Part shown: one piece after another, positions 1 to 10,059 of the stretch
How the letters are laid out: each line of letters opens with the position of its first letter
Numbering within the stretch: the stretch's first letter is position 1
Assembly (NCBI RefSeq): GCF_029227915.1
Contig: NC_079886.1
Coordinates: 6,636,001 to 6,696,000 of the forward strand
Length of the DNA stretch: 60,000 bases
Direction: 5' to 3'
Source of the DNA: Hydractinia symbiolongicarpus
Lineage: Eukaryota; Cnidaria; Hydrozoa; Anthoathecata; Hydractiniidae
Notes under the pieces: generated by a model
The model's input: only the letters and a program-made list of their open reading frames with translations
Told to the model about the DNA's origin: nothing
Databases searched by the model: none
Program-made: the position numbers and the translations under genes

Positions 1-1
1 A

Positions 2-304
2 GATCTTGACCATTTAGAAAGGAATGATATGAGAATGGTTAGGTGGATGTGTAACGCCAGTCTGAGAGACAGAAAGAGTTCAGATGAGCTAAGAAGCAGG
101 GTAAGACTCCGTAGAATTAAAGATGTTATCCAGATAAGAAGATTGAATTGGCTGGGGCACTTGGAAAGAATGGAGTGGGATAATTGGGTAAGAAAGTGCA
201 TAGACTTGATAGTACCTGGAAAAAAGCCCAGAGGCAGACCGAAAACCGCACTGTATAATGCACAAAACAGTCGAAAGTATATTTGGAAACATCTCTTTCT
301 ATGA
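2..304 (+). mobile_element. 3' end of a LINE reverse-transcriptase ORF
   Basis: An open frame runs from the window edge to a TGA at 302-304, so the upstream part lies outside. The translated end has the arrangement typical of the region after the reverse-transcriptase domain in non-LTR retrotransposons: an RMVRWMCNASLRDRKSSDEL-type stretch, then 'RRLNWLGHLERME', then a basic 'GKKPRGRPKTAL' tail. In this class of LINE the segment follows the polymerase thumb. No frame breaks are visible in the 100 codons seen. The clade cannot be set from this piece. The ATG at 29 is internal and not a true start. Confidence 0.8.
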
Positions 305-3300
305 GGTTTCGCTAGACACAATTTTAATTTTTTCCTTTAGCTTGGATTTTTATAATAATTGAAGGTTATTAAGCACACAGACACCTAAAAACACCCTAAA
401 ATGTTATTTCCAAACATCCCAGTCCCCCAGCCCCAGCGGACACAGTGTACAGTGTAATAAATCACGAAAATGATTTGGTTTTCAAGGTGACCTAGTGATT
501 TCAAGCAAGTTCGCGAAATACCTAAAAGTTTGCAATACACACTCAACCAATCATATTTTGAAAAAAGTTTTTGTTCATTTTACCGCAAACAATTTTTCGT
601 CCCTCCCTCCCCTTATTTAGAAGTTTTGTGCTTTTTATTTTGACACAGCGTAGTTTGTAAAATACTAATATATAACTAACAAGTCAGTAACATGACTGAT
701 TATATTTACAACAATATTCTTTTACAAAACTGTACACATGTTGATTATCAATGTTGTGTTGCACTTCTGTAAGAAATCATGCCCAAAGCAAACTAAACAG
801 AAAATATAATGTATCGTTGACATAAACAAAAAATGGGCAACAGACTTTTTATGTTTCCAAAAAGACATAGAATTTATAGAAATCTGATAACTATAACACA
901 GAAGATTTTGTTAGTGAACAAACCTTAACAGCGTCGGTTCTGGCATACCAGGATCGCCACCTTTCTTTAAGCCTAAAGAAAGAAACCAGGAAATGTTTGC
1001 TGCGTACACAAGAAATGGAAAGAAACAACAGGACAAAAGCTAATGCATGCTCACATAGAAGTGAGATTTCTATTTTATTTTGGTTGTTCTGACATAAAGA
1101 AATATTTCCTGCTCTGTTGATAATTAATTACGATAGCCAGTAAATATAATCCAACAAAGTGAACAAAAAAATACTTTGTTTAGGTAGTTTATTTAAATGA
1201 TGGCAAGCGTTGGGAAATGTCATTGAGGAAAATGATGTCAGACTTTGTTTGCAAAAATAGTTAGTAACAACTATTTATAATTTTTTTAAAAAGATATTTG
1301 CATTTTGCAAATTACATTGCATATGAAATTTCATCAGAATTGTAGAACCGTTATGGGATATGTACTCAAACTTTATCAACATGTATATATGGCACCATAA
1401 TGGGATCCTTTTAAAAATAAGTGTGTTGTGGCATTAATGCAATGTTCACATATTTCATCTATTATTAATCTTATACGTTACCTAAATATATAACAAATGG
1501 GATAAACCCCCAATGGAATGTTGTCTTTGATACTTTTACTACACGTTGTAAAACGTTCTTTGTTCTAGGTGAAAGTTGTACCATTTTTATTTTACTAAAC
1601 ATAAAATAAACAATTTTAGTAGTAAGATATTTTTAACAGAGTGGATGTCATAGGGCAAATTATGGCATACTCAGAAACACAATTCAACAAAAGTTCGTCG
1701 TTTTGTGAGAACAATTCTATAGGAACAGTAGGCTTGGTTCTGATTAAAATGCTAAGAATCCTAACAAGGTGTAGTTTACCCGTCTTAATTTTATAACACC
1801 TCTCACAAAGGGTTTCGCTATTGAATAAGTTCTGCAAGTTCTTTATAATGGATCAACAACATGGTATAATACTATTTGTCCCTGTTGCCTAGCTAGCATG
1901 CTTGAAAGATTTCTTATCATGTTGATGACTTGACTGCTCCATCCTGCAATAATTTTCCAAATACCTTTTCTAACTATATAACAATCTTCGGATGTGACTT
2001 CAACTTAAAGTAATGATAGAGTTTAATGTTTCTAATCTTCATATTTGTCTTATAATTTTTTTTTTGAAAATTGAACCCTTTAGATTGGCTAAAACGGCAT
2101 CTAATTTTGACAAAATTAAAAGAAATTATAATTTTGGTAATGGCTGAAAGCTAAATCTAAATCAATTAGGACGCCAGACTAGACCCTTTGAAAAACTGCC
2201 AAAATGAAGTCATCCGTACTCCTCATAAAATTTTATTCCAAAAAACTTAGCTAAAAATAAATATGTAATATAAACATACAAAATATAACTATAAAACTAT
2301 GTATATCAACAGTGTAGAAAAATACTACTGAAAAAACAAAATACAAAAGCTATTCATGATAAAACTCAACAAAATAATATCAAAAGAGCTTACGATAAAA
2401 AATCAGGATATTTAATGCCAGTTAGGAGCATAATGTTTTAATGTAATCACAATACTCCCCAGTCACCAATTACTTTGTACAATGGAGTACAAGTCATTTA
2501 TTATCCGAAATGATTAAATCATTCAATGTTCAAGCCAATATTTCAAAGAATTGAAAAATTATTTGAAGAGAGATTTGAATACCGAAATGCGGGATATTCT
2601 TTGGATTTCTGGTATGCAGGTGGGATGCAGACAGGGAAACAGAATGCGGAATTGACTCGCATCGCTTGACAGACCTGATTATTTGAAGGTAGAGTTATGA
2701 TCTTTATCCTGTAACAAAAGTTACAAGAAAACCTAATTAATTTGACTTTATAGACAGAAGCATTCTTTGTCGTTGTTGTTAAAAAAATATATGTAGCTAA
2801 CCTACCAAAAACGATGTTAAATAGATACAGAAAAAAATAATAAGAATAAGTTCTAGCAAATTAAATTGTGCTCTGCCTTTCATAGCTATCAAATGTGACT
2901 AAAAATACCTGGTGTATATTTTTAGAACTATCAGCAGATCTCTAATGCATAGATAAGTCTCTCTAATTTTTGCGGGCGCACTTTGTGGGGAATTTTTTAA
3001 GTTTGCTTTGCGTGACTAGAAATTATAGGTCAAAAGTCTTTGGATCGGCTAATTAGACAAGAAATAGTCTATTTAGGCTATGCGTCACCATGTTGAAAAT
3101 AAATTTAGCCCTTCTTCAGAAGCAACTGTGGCCATAAAACAAAGGATCTGTAACACAGCACATGCGTTCTTAATTAAAACAAACTAAATGCTATATCTTC
3201 TCACAGCGCAAATAGAGTGGTTCGCCCATATACAACTAGTGTTTACTTTTATTACTGAAACTCGCTAACAGCTTTTCACTAACCACCGATGCTGTTAAGT

Positions 3301-3660
3301 ACAGGTATGTTCGTGCTGCATTGTAGTCCATTATCATAATTGCAGCATAGATAGCACCCTGGGTGTACAGCAAAAATAATAATATCGTCAAAATAGCCCA
3401 TTCCCAGCCACTTCGCCCTAATTTGGCCACCCAATATTATGCTTAATATGCAACTCCAATTGGTCATCATAGCATTATTTATGATTTTTTAAGAATAATC
3501 GCTGTTATTAACGTTTCCAAGATACTATTAAACTAGATTGACATCTCTACTATGCATGTTTTGTTACTCAACCAATTACGCGCTTACAATGTCACGTTTT
3601 AAATAAATCTGTGTCATTACAATTTTTATTTTTCGTCGTAAAATAAAAAGAAACTAGAAA
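305..3660. other. Intergenic DNA, no gene seen
   Basis: AT-rich sequence with only short open frames (60-73 codons, for example 1616-1837 and 3236-3470 on the minus strand) that show no recognisable motif and overlap each other. I see no convincing exon, RNA gene or terminal inverted repeat in this stretch. Confidence 0.6.
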
Positions 3661-4470
3661 TTATAAACAATTTTTGCACCATTGTAAAAGTGCATCAATT
3701 TCGTTCTTTTTGTTTTTTCTCTGGTCAGCACATTCCGCATGAAACCAGGTCAAACACTCATTGCATTGAATCCAAACCCCCCTTCCACAAATAATTTCCT
3801 GCATTCCCCACAAATATAATCAACATCCTCAAACTCAGAGTCTAAGGAACTCGTCTATTTTTCCTTTGACGTGCGACTCCATTAAAAACCTTTTCTTTTT
3901 AGCTGGGCAACTTGATTTAGATTGAGTAGCTTTAGTAAAAACTTTGTTTTTTGCTTTTGCAAATCTTTTTTTCGGTTAGCCTTTTTTCGCTGTGTTGTAT
4001 TTTAAGGATTTTAATGGCTTCATCACTGGTCATATGTTTTGGAAACCTCTTCCTATTTTTTATTGCTTTTTGTTTTCTTTCAATCTCCGAGTAACGTAAT
4101 ATTGAGTTGATAATCGGAATAACTTCTTGGGGGAAAGAAGGAAAACTGTCTATATGAAGTTTTTCTTTTACTTCTAATCAACCTTGGTGAAGTACTTTCC
4201 AAGCTTGGTAAAGGCTATCGTCTGGGATGTCAAAATCTTCCATGAAACGTTTTAGAAAAATATGTTTTTTAATCTCCAATGCTTTGTTCTAAATTAATTA
4301 AGGCTTGCTGAACAGGATGCATTTTTGGGGGTACTAGCCTGTGATGGTAGTAAAATAGCACTTGATCCACCAGGAAGAGTTGTGCTACTTTGCGGTAGCT
4401 GGTTCCTCTTGACTTGACTAAATTGGCTACTAGCATAAGTCATATTTGTCACCCCTGACGGATTATCTAT
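3661..4470 (-). pseudogene. Decayed DDE-transposase C-terminal part with PHD-type zinc finger
   Basis: Read on the minus strand from about 4470 down to a TAA at 3661-3663, several frames join into one protein-like path. It has a Ser/Gln-rich segment, then 'HPVQQALINLEQ', 'KRFMEDFDIPDDSLYQAW', 'FPKHMTSDEAIKIL' and a lysine-rich stretch. It ends in a Cys/His finger with ligands in CGEC, CGRGVWIQCNEC, WFHAEC and WCKNC. That order (aspartate-proline-tyrosine segment, 'LTSDEAI'-like motif, basic linker, PHD-like finger) resembles the C-terminal tails of pogo/Tigger-like transposases in invertebrates. Breaks: a frame change in the C/A run near 4325, another near 4285, a stop about 4180, and a frame change between the first two zinc-ligand pairs near 3800. 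The DDE core is not visible. The family assignment is from memory of motif order, not alignment. Confidence 0.5.
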
Positions 4471-4808
4471 CAATGTGTTAAATTTAACTGGTGGGGGTGC
4501 TGGGCTGCCCTGGGCAGCCACAAAGTGTAGGGATGTGCGTGTAGCCCTGGAATAGTATGGTGAAATAAGTACAGGTGCGAGGAGATGAACGACGGTGCAC
4601 CATGCGAGCAGGACAGATAACTGGGGAAATAACAGCAGGAGGATGAGGCGCTGACAGTCAGAGGTGGGGCACCAAGAGGTTAATAACAGGTGTGAAATGC
4701 AAAAGAAGCTAGAGCTCATAAAGAGTAGGTTCTTGTGAGGTATGATAGAGGAAATGGAATCACAGGAGAGGAGCTCCGGATGTGATTGAGAGATTAGTTA
4801 AGCCAGAA

Positions 4809-4894
4809 AACACTACTAGGAGAAGAGCTCTGAATGTAGTGGAGAAGAGTGAACACTACTAGGAGGAGAGCCCCGGATGTAGTGGAGAAGAGCG
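4809..4894. repeat. Tandem duplication of a 43-bp unit
   Basis: Two adjacent copies (4809-4851 and 4852-4894), each starting AACACTACTAGGAG and ending TAGTGGAGAAGAG, differ at a few bases. A weaker related segment precedes them near 4765-4800. They sit between the transposase remnant and a 5'-truncated SINE, possibly as the edge of an older element. Confidence 0.7.
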
Positions 4895-5090
4895 AATTTA
4901 TTGGGAACACGCATGTGAGCTTGAGACAATATCTTCTGTTCAGCCTAGCATCCTCACCTGATTCCGCCAAATTATCCTCAGTTTATTCTTGAAATAAATT
5001 TTCTACTCCAAGTTTGTGTTTTTATTGGGAACTACAGCAATTAATCATAGCCTAATTTGCGGTTATCATTGACTTGCCATTTTGGTTGCA

Positions 5091-5220
5091 GGGAGTTGTA
5101 TCAAAGAGCACAAAGCAAAAATGAGCATTAAATAGTCTCCTCATCTAAGCCATGGCCCTTCCTGAAAATGATAGACAGGGTATATTCGTCCATATTTGTA
5201 AGGCTGGCTATCATGTAAAA
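5091..5220 (+). mobile_element. tRNA-derived SINE, 5'-truncated copy
   Basis: This is the 3' half of the same SINE found complete at 6478-6834. Shared landmarks in order are GGGAGTTGT, AATGAGCATTAAATA, CCATGGCCC, ATAGACAGGGTATAT, ATTTGTRAGGCT and ATGTAAAAT. The tRNA-like head and the (TCTA)n tail are missing. It is the most diverged of the three copies. Confidence 0.8.
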
Positions 5221-6477
5221 TTATTTAAAAAATGATCTTTCTTGCTTTACAGTAGGTAATCTAAGAAGTGAAAATTTACTCTAAAATATAGAGCAATCCC
5301 ATCCCAATAACAACCCTCCTATTTTGCTTAATTTCACCACTATGTTTATCTTGCAAAATATAATTTAAATTTAGAGAATAATATTTAGAAACCAAACCAT
5401 GATGGCGCAGACCTTTCTCCGTCGTGCACATGTCAAGCCAGTATCCAACACGGTTACTTCACATAACCAGCCATAATAAGAGTAGAGCATCCAAAAAGAG
5501 AGCATCCAAATATATCATAATATAGGTCTGAAGTTTAAACAAGACGTATGATATACGCAAACAACCTCGCGAATAAAGTTTACAAAAAGCCAGGGTCGGA
5601 TGGAGGTATAAGCAAGATAAGCGCGCGCTTACTTTCAAAAACGTAGAGAAAAAGCCCGCACGGGTCTCGTGTGTATAGTTTTCCTTGTAATTTTTAGGAA
5701 GTCTGGTAAGGAAGTTGTGTTTTTGCTTATTGCGCTTATTCACTTTCTCAAACAAAGTAGATAGATACTCCTCTGAGCAAGTGAAACGAAAAGCAACTTT
5801 GCTTTCTCGCTTATTAAACAATAAGCAAGAAAGCATGTCAAAGTTGATATATTTGCTTTTTTGCACGGAGAGAATGCGGAGATGAAAAACTACTTTGCCA
5901 TCGCGTATAAGCAAATAAGCAAAAAAAAGGCAAGGTAGACAGAATTTCTCAACCGTAACAAGATGAATGCAAACAGTCCACGTTGTTCGTGTTTATAACC
6001 AATCAACCAAAGATGGACGGTAGAGGTAGCGTGAACTTTTAGCTTTCACAGGATGTCTTTTTTACTATTTCTTATGAATTTCAAGTACCCAGTGTGTAGT
6101 AGTATGTATAGTTTTTTCCCTAAGCTAAAATATCAGATTTTTTTTTGGCTTGAGAAGATTATTTTAAAGTAGCTAGCTAGATAGGTTTCTCTGCAAAAAT
6201 ATCTATATATAGTGAATGAGATACTTATTTATTATTCACTATAGTAGCTGAGAATGTGTGTACACTAAGTTCTTTCACTGGTCCTGTTCTGTATGAAACT
6301 TCTGGTGCTATAATTTTTCAACAAAACGAGTTTGTATATAGCTACTGCTTTGTCTTGTGTTATTTTTTATACTCAAACCTCCCCACAAAAATAAATAAAT
6401 CAAAAGAAAAATACACTCAAAATAATTCTGAAGTGTTCATGTGGTGCTTTATTTGTTTTTTTTATACCTAGCAAGAT
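5221..6477. other. Intergenic DNA, no gene seen
   Basis: A 151-codon minus-strand frame (5459-5914) lies here, but it is rich in repeated GCTTATT/AATAAGC words, including a perfect short hairpin near 5810-5827, and has no recognisable protein motif. I do not call it a gene. The rest shows only short open frames. Confidence 0.5.
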
Positions 6478-6834
6478 GGCGCCGTAGATTAGTGGTTATA
6501 GCTCTCGTACTCTGTGCGGGAGACCGGGGCTCGATTCCTCTTGACGGCGATTCAACATGGGCGAGTGAATGTTACCATAGCCCCGGGTTAACCCAAGCCA
6601 TGTGAGGGAAATTGGGAAGATGGCACACTGTGTGGGCCGTTGGATGTTGCCGGGAGTTGTCTAGTAGAGTGCGGGCTCTAACTGGGTCTGCGTAGCTCAA
6701 AATGAGCATTAAATACTCTAGGACTCTCCATCTACGCCATGGCCCCTCCTGGAAATAATAGACAGGGTATATCCCTCGATATTTGTGAGGCTAGCCATGT
6801 AAAATATGCACATCTATCTATCTATCTATCTATA
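6478..6834 (+). mobile_element. Full-length tRNA-derived SINE
   Basis: The first ~72 bases form a tRNA-like head. The ends CGCCGT and ACGGCG can pair as an acceptor stem, TAGATTAGTGG fits an internal A box and GGGCTCGATTCC fits a B box for RNA polymerase III. A ~200-bp body follows, then a (TCTA)n tail at 6812-6834. The body and 3' end match the copies at 5091-5220 (+) and 14574-14942 (-). SINEs of this kind make no protein and move using a LINE's machinery; the partner LINE is not identified here. Confidence 0.88.
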
Positions 6835-7075
6835 CACTAGTGGTTGGATTTTGAGAGAATACTGAGCCAGTATGATGAGTAGAAACAGAGCTGTATTAAA
6901 GATGGAAAACTTATCCATCAATTTTCAAGCCAGGTCACCGTAGTGGTGGACCAAGACTACTTGACATATGTTATATAGCTATAAAAATATGGATAGAAAA
7001 AATCTTACCAATCTTACTAATATTTTTTATTTCATAACTACCTTTCTATCTGATGTATTTTTTTGTTATGCAGTG

Positions 7076-7247
7076 TCAGTGGAGATGGTAACTCTCTTTA
7101 CAGATCTATTTTTGTGTTGCTGATTTGCGATGAAACCCTGGCTTTTGAGAATTTTGATCAACCGCTTGACAATATTTTTGTGCAATGTTTATCGGATGGT
7201 TGTGATGTGTATACAAAGACCAAGTCAAGAGAACTGGCCATAATTGA
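7076..7247 (+). pseudogene. Possible exon fragment with OTU-like GDGNxLYR motif
   Basis: An open stretch bounded by a plausible acceptor (TTATGCAG) and donor (GTAAGC) encodes 'SVSGDGNSLYRSI' near its start. OTU-family cysteine proteases carry GDGNC(L)(F/Y)R at the catalytic cysteine. Here the cysteine position is serine, so even if related it would be inactive. Nothing downstream confirms an OTU fold. It lies about 430 bp upstream of a hAT fragment and may belong to an old transposon. Low confidence. Confidence 0.25.
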
Positions 7248-7352
7248 GTAAGCAAAATGTGTTTCAAAGTCCTTCATTTGGTCATCATTTAATGTGTGTT
7301 TTATCAATTTTTAATGTAGTTGAGGTATAATAATTTTTTACTAAATGCCTAA

Positions 7353-7426
7353 ACTCCTGTGATCAAATGGTATGATATTTATGATACAATTTCGTAAAAG
7401 GTTCAGGTTCGATTCCTGACAGGAGG
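7353..7426 (+). tRNA. tRNA-like cloverleaf, probably a pseudogene or SINE head
   Basis: A 74-base stretch can be drawn as a tRNA. Acceptor strands ACTCCTG and CAGGAGG pair at 6 of 7 positions. A D arm ATCA-AATGGTA-TGAT is perfect, and a T arm TCAGG-TTCGATT-CCTGA is perfect with the standard 7-base loop. The anticodon region is abnormal: the stem TTTAT/GTAAA would enclose an 11-base loop without the expected U33, so no anticodon can be read. This argues against a working tRNA. Confidence 0.45.
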
Positions 7427-7679
7427 AAACTATATGTGATGCAGGCAGTACCTTTAAAATTTGTGTCACTCTATATATATTTTTAATTTTGTAGCATCCT
7501 ATTAAAACCACCTATCAAAGCTTATGATACAAACAAATGGACAATTTATTCAACCCAATTGTTGAGCCCAGGAGAGGTGTTGCTGGTGTTTCTGTGAAGG
7601 TATTTTGATTTAACTAGAAGGTTAAGTTTAAAGAATTCCTGCAATTGTTTGCGAGTGATATTCTGGCCCATAGTAACAT

Positions 7680-8063
7680 ATGCCCAGTTGGATATGTGGG
7701 GGATATTTTGGAAAAACTATCAAGGTGCTCTACCAACAGATATCACCTCTTCTTAAAACCACAAATAGGTACACATTTACATCAATTTGTGAAGTTTTGA
7801 GAATTTTGGCTACAATTTCTGGAACCTTATGCACTTGTGAGAAAAGTATCTCTGGGCTAAGGCGATTAAAGACTCAGATGCGAAACACAATGTCGGAGGA
7901 AAGGTTGAGCAGCCTAGCAGTTATCATGTTTAACAGGTCAATCACTGTGATCTCTAATGAAGTGATAGATGAGTTTGCTGAACAGAAAAGAGATAAAGGC
8001 TTTTTGAAATGTATATACTTGCTGATTGATTTATACATAGTTTACATGTTTTATATATTTTAG
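7680..8063 (+). pseudogene. hAT transposase C-terminal dimerisation-domain fragment
   Basis: The reading frame, clearest from about 7765 to 8010, contains 'CEVLRILATISGT', a Cys-Glu-Lys-Ser step, then 'LRRLKTQMRNTMSEERLSSL' and 'EVIDEFAEQKR'. This is the order seen in the hAT-family C-terminal dimerisation domain of transposases and ZMYM-type relatives. The DDE core and BED finger are not visible upstream, and the frame there is broken. The frame's ATG at 7681 is probably not a true start. It is a 3' remnant with no visible terminal inverted repeats. Confidence 0.75.
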
Positions 8064-9126
8064 CTATATATTTTTATGTATATTGTTACTTATTGTACTT
8101 TTTAACGCTGGAAAAAGCCTGAACAAGGTGATAAATTTTGTTACTATTAGGTCCGCCCATTTGGCGTATTTTAACGCCCATTCTGGGCGGTAATCTCCCC
8201 CAAAATTTTTTTGCTTAGTTACATAAAAAACCTCGATCCGACCCTGAAAGCTGTCCATCAAATTGGGATTTTTGTTACGAAGTTAGATACGACATATTAT
8301 ACTATTCAGATACGCAATAATATTTGTTACACACTTATTTTTCAAAATTGATTTGTGAGACCTTCCTGAACGGAAAATTCCTCGAACTTTTAATTTTTGA
8401 TGGGTCCGTCTTGGGTGAACCGACTGACAGGAAGAATAAAGACCACAAACCCACAAACCCCAAAATTTGCGAAATTCATTAATTCAGTTAATTCTGCCTA
8501 CATTCACTTTAAAAAGTTTGGTGGAAACACCTCTATTTACTAGTTAGTTAAACAAGTGTTTTGAACACTTACTTGTCTTATCTTTTTTAAAAAGAAAAAA
8601 GAAAAAAAAAGTAAAAATAGTTACCAAGATGAGATTCGAACACACGACGACTCCCGTGTCGGTGCTCAGAGAGGCAAAAATTTCCATTCTTGTAGGACAC
8701 ATTTGCGTTTTAATACAAGCTCACGAGCTTGTAAAAAGAGTACCATTTGCTAATAATAATAATACTCATAAAATTCTTAATTAGGTCAGAATAATGTTTT
8801 TTAGATTTATAAGGAAGCAGCCTACAATTGGTAATTTAAATTTTCAAGACATGTGATATAAAGTATTACCATGAGTTTTTAGCGCTTTGGCACGGATTTA
8901 TAATAATTTGTGTATATATTTAAGCAGTTAACTGAAAATTTTCTTTTTGCCATCTGCTTCATTAGAAAATACTATATTGTAATAATTTTTACAATAGTAC
9001 ACGTTTTTTAACATAATCAAGACGGTCCTTACGCAGGCCAATCTTGTGCTACCTCTGCGAAGGAGAGCGTTTTCAAGATTTTCTACATCGCCCCAAAACA
9101 AATCGCAGCGCAACATAATGGTGCTG
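8064..9126. other. Intergenic DNA with a minus-strand tRNA-like T arm
   Basis: No gene seen. Around 8630-8690, read on the minus strand, a B-box-like GTTCGAATCTC follows sequence resembling part of an anticodon arm. It is too incomplete to call a tRNA and may be an old SINE or tRNA fragment. A (AAT)n run lies at about 8752-8766. Confidence 0.4.
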
Positions 9127-9218
9127 GTGTTGTTCTGCCCGGATAATGAACATTGGCCTGATTAAGTACGGCAGCTTGCCCCGGTTAAGAACAGGGCAGA
9201 AAATACATAATCAGGGCA

Positions 9219-9889
9219 ACATAATCAGGACAGGCCGGCTTATTACTCAAAAAATATTATTTGGCACTTATAAAAGGAACATAATCAGGGCAGGCCGACT
9301 TATGTATGACAGTCAAATATTATTCGACACTTATAGAACGAACGTAATCACGGCCGGCCGGCTTATATATGACAGTGAAATATTATTCGAGACTTATAGA
9401 ACGAACGTAATCTGGGCCGACCGGCTTATGTATGACAGTGAAATATTATTCGAGACTTATAGAACGAACGTAATCGGGGCCGACCGGCTTATGTATGACA
9501 GTGAAATATTATTCGAGACTTATAGAACGAACGTAATCGGGGCCGACCGGCTTATGTATGACATTTTTCTATTATTTCTCACTTATTATAGAACGAACAT
9601 AATCGGGGCAGGCCGACTTATGTATGACAGTCAAATATTATTCGAGACTTATAGAACGAACGTAATCGGGGCCGACCGGCTTATGTATGACAGTGAAATA
9701 TTATTCGAGACTTATAGAACGAACGTAATCGGGGCCGACCGGCTTATGTATGACATTTTTCTATTATTTCTCACTTATTATAGAACGAACATAATCGGGG
9801 CAGGCCGACTTATGTATGACAGTCAAATATTATTCGACACTTATACAACGAACGTAATCGGGGCCGACCGGCTTTTATATCATTCGTGA
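9219..9889 (+). repeat. Terminal tandem array, ~11 units of 63 or 66 bp
   Basis: About eleven units follow one another, each with a core like CGTAATCGGGGCCGACCGGC, then TATGTATGACAG, TATTATTCGA and ACTTATAGAACGAA. Two units carry a TTTTTCTATTATTTCTC variant and are 3 bp longer. A higher-order block of 63+66+63 = 192 bp is itself duplicated. Because both unit lengths are multiples of three and the units lack stops in one frame, a 247-codon frame (9146-9889) stays open. Its product would be a repeat of 'RTNVIGADRLMYDSEILFET'-type units. I treat the array as transposon end DNA rather than a protein gene; the same units recur at the far end of copy B. Confidence 0.88.
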
Positions 9890-10059
9890 CAAGCAAATAG
9901 GAAAGTATCGCAAATGAAACGAAATTCGCAATTTACGTGGAGCCTTTTTTTCTTTCGCCAGACAGGATGTCTAGTTTCTTACAAATTCGAAGAAAACGTT
10001 CGAAAAAACTTTCATTTAAATTTTTCAATCGTCGGAGCTACACTAGTTTTAGTTAAGCC

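Noticed and set aside
4440-4719. N-terminal half of the 141-codon minus-strand frame
   Set aside because: Low-complexity leucine/serine-rich start with no motif; only the part below about 4470 connects to the transposase tail.
5459-5914. 151-codon minus-strand open frame
   Set aside because: Built from repeated GCTTATT/AATAAGC words, no recognisable motif, no splice partners; likely chance in repetitive sequence.
8625-8690. Minus-strand tRNA gene
   Set aside because: Only a B box and partial T arm are convincing; acceptor and D arms do not form.
9146-9889. Treating the 247-codon repeat frame as a protein gene
   Set aside because: The same units occur as non-coding end repeats in copy B with stops; better explained as transposon end structure. 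Kept as a finding only.
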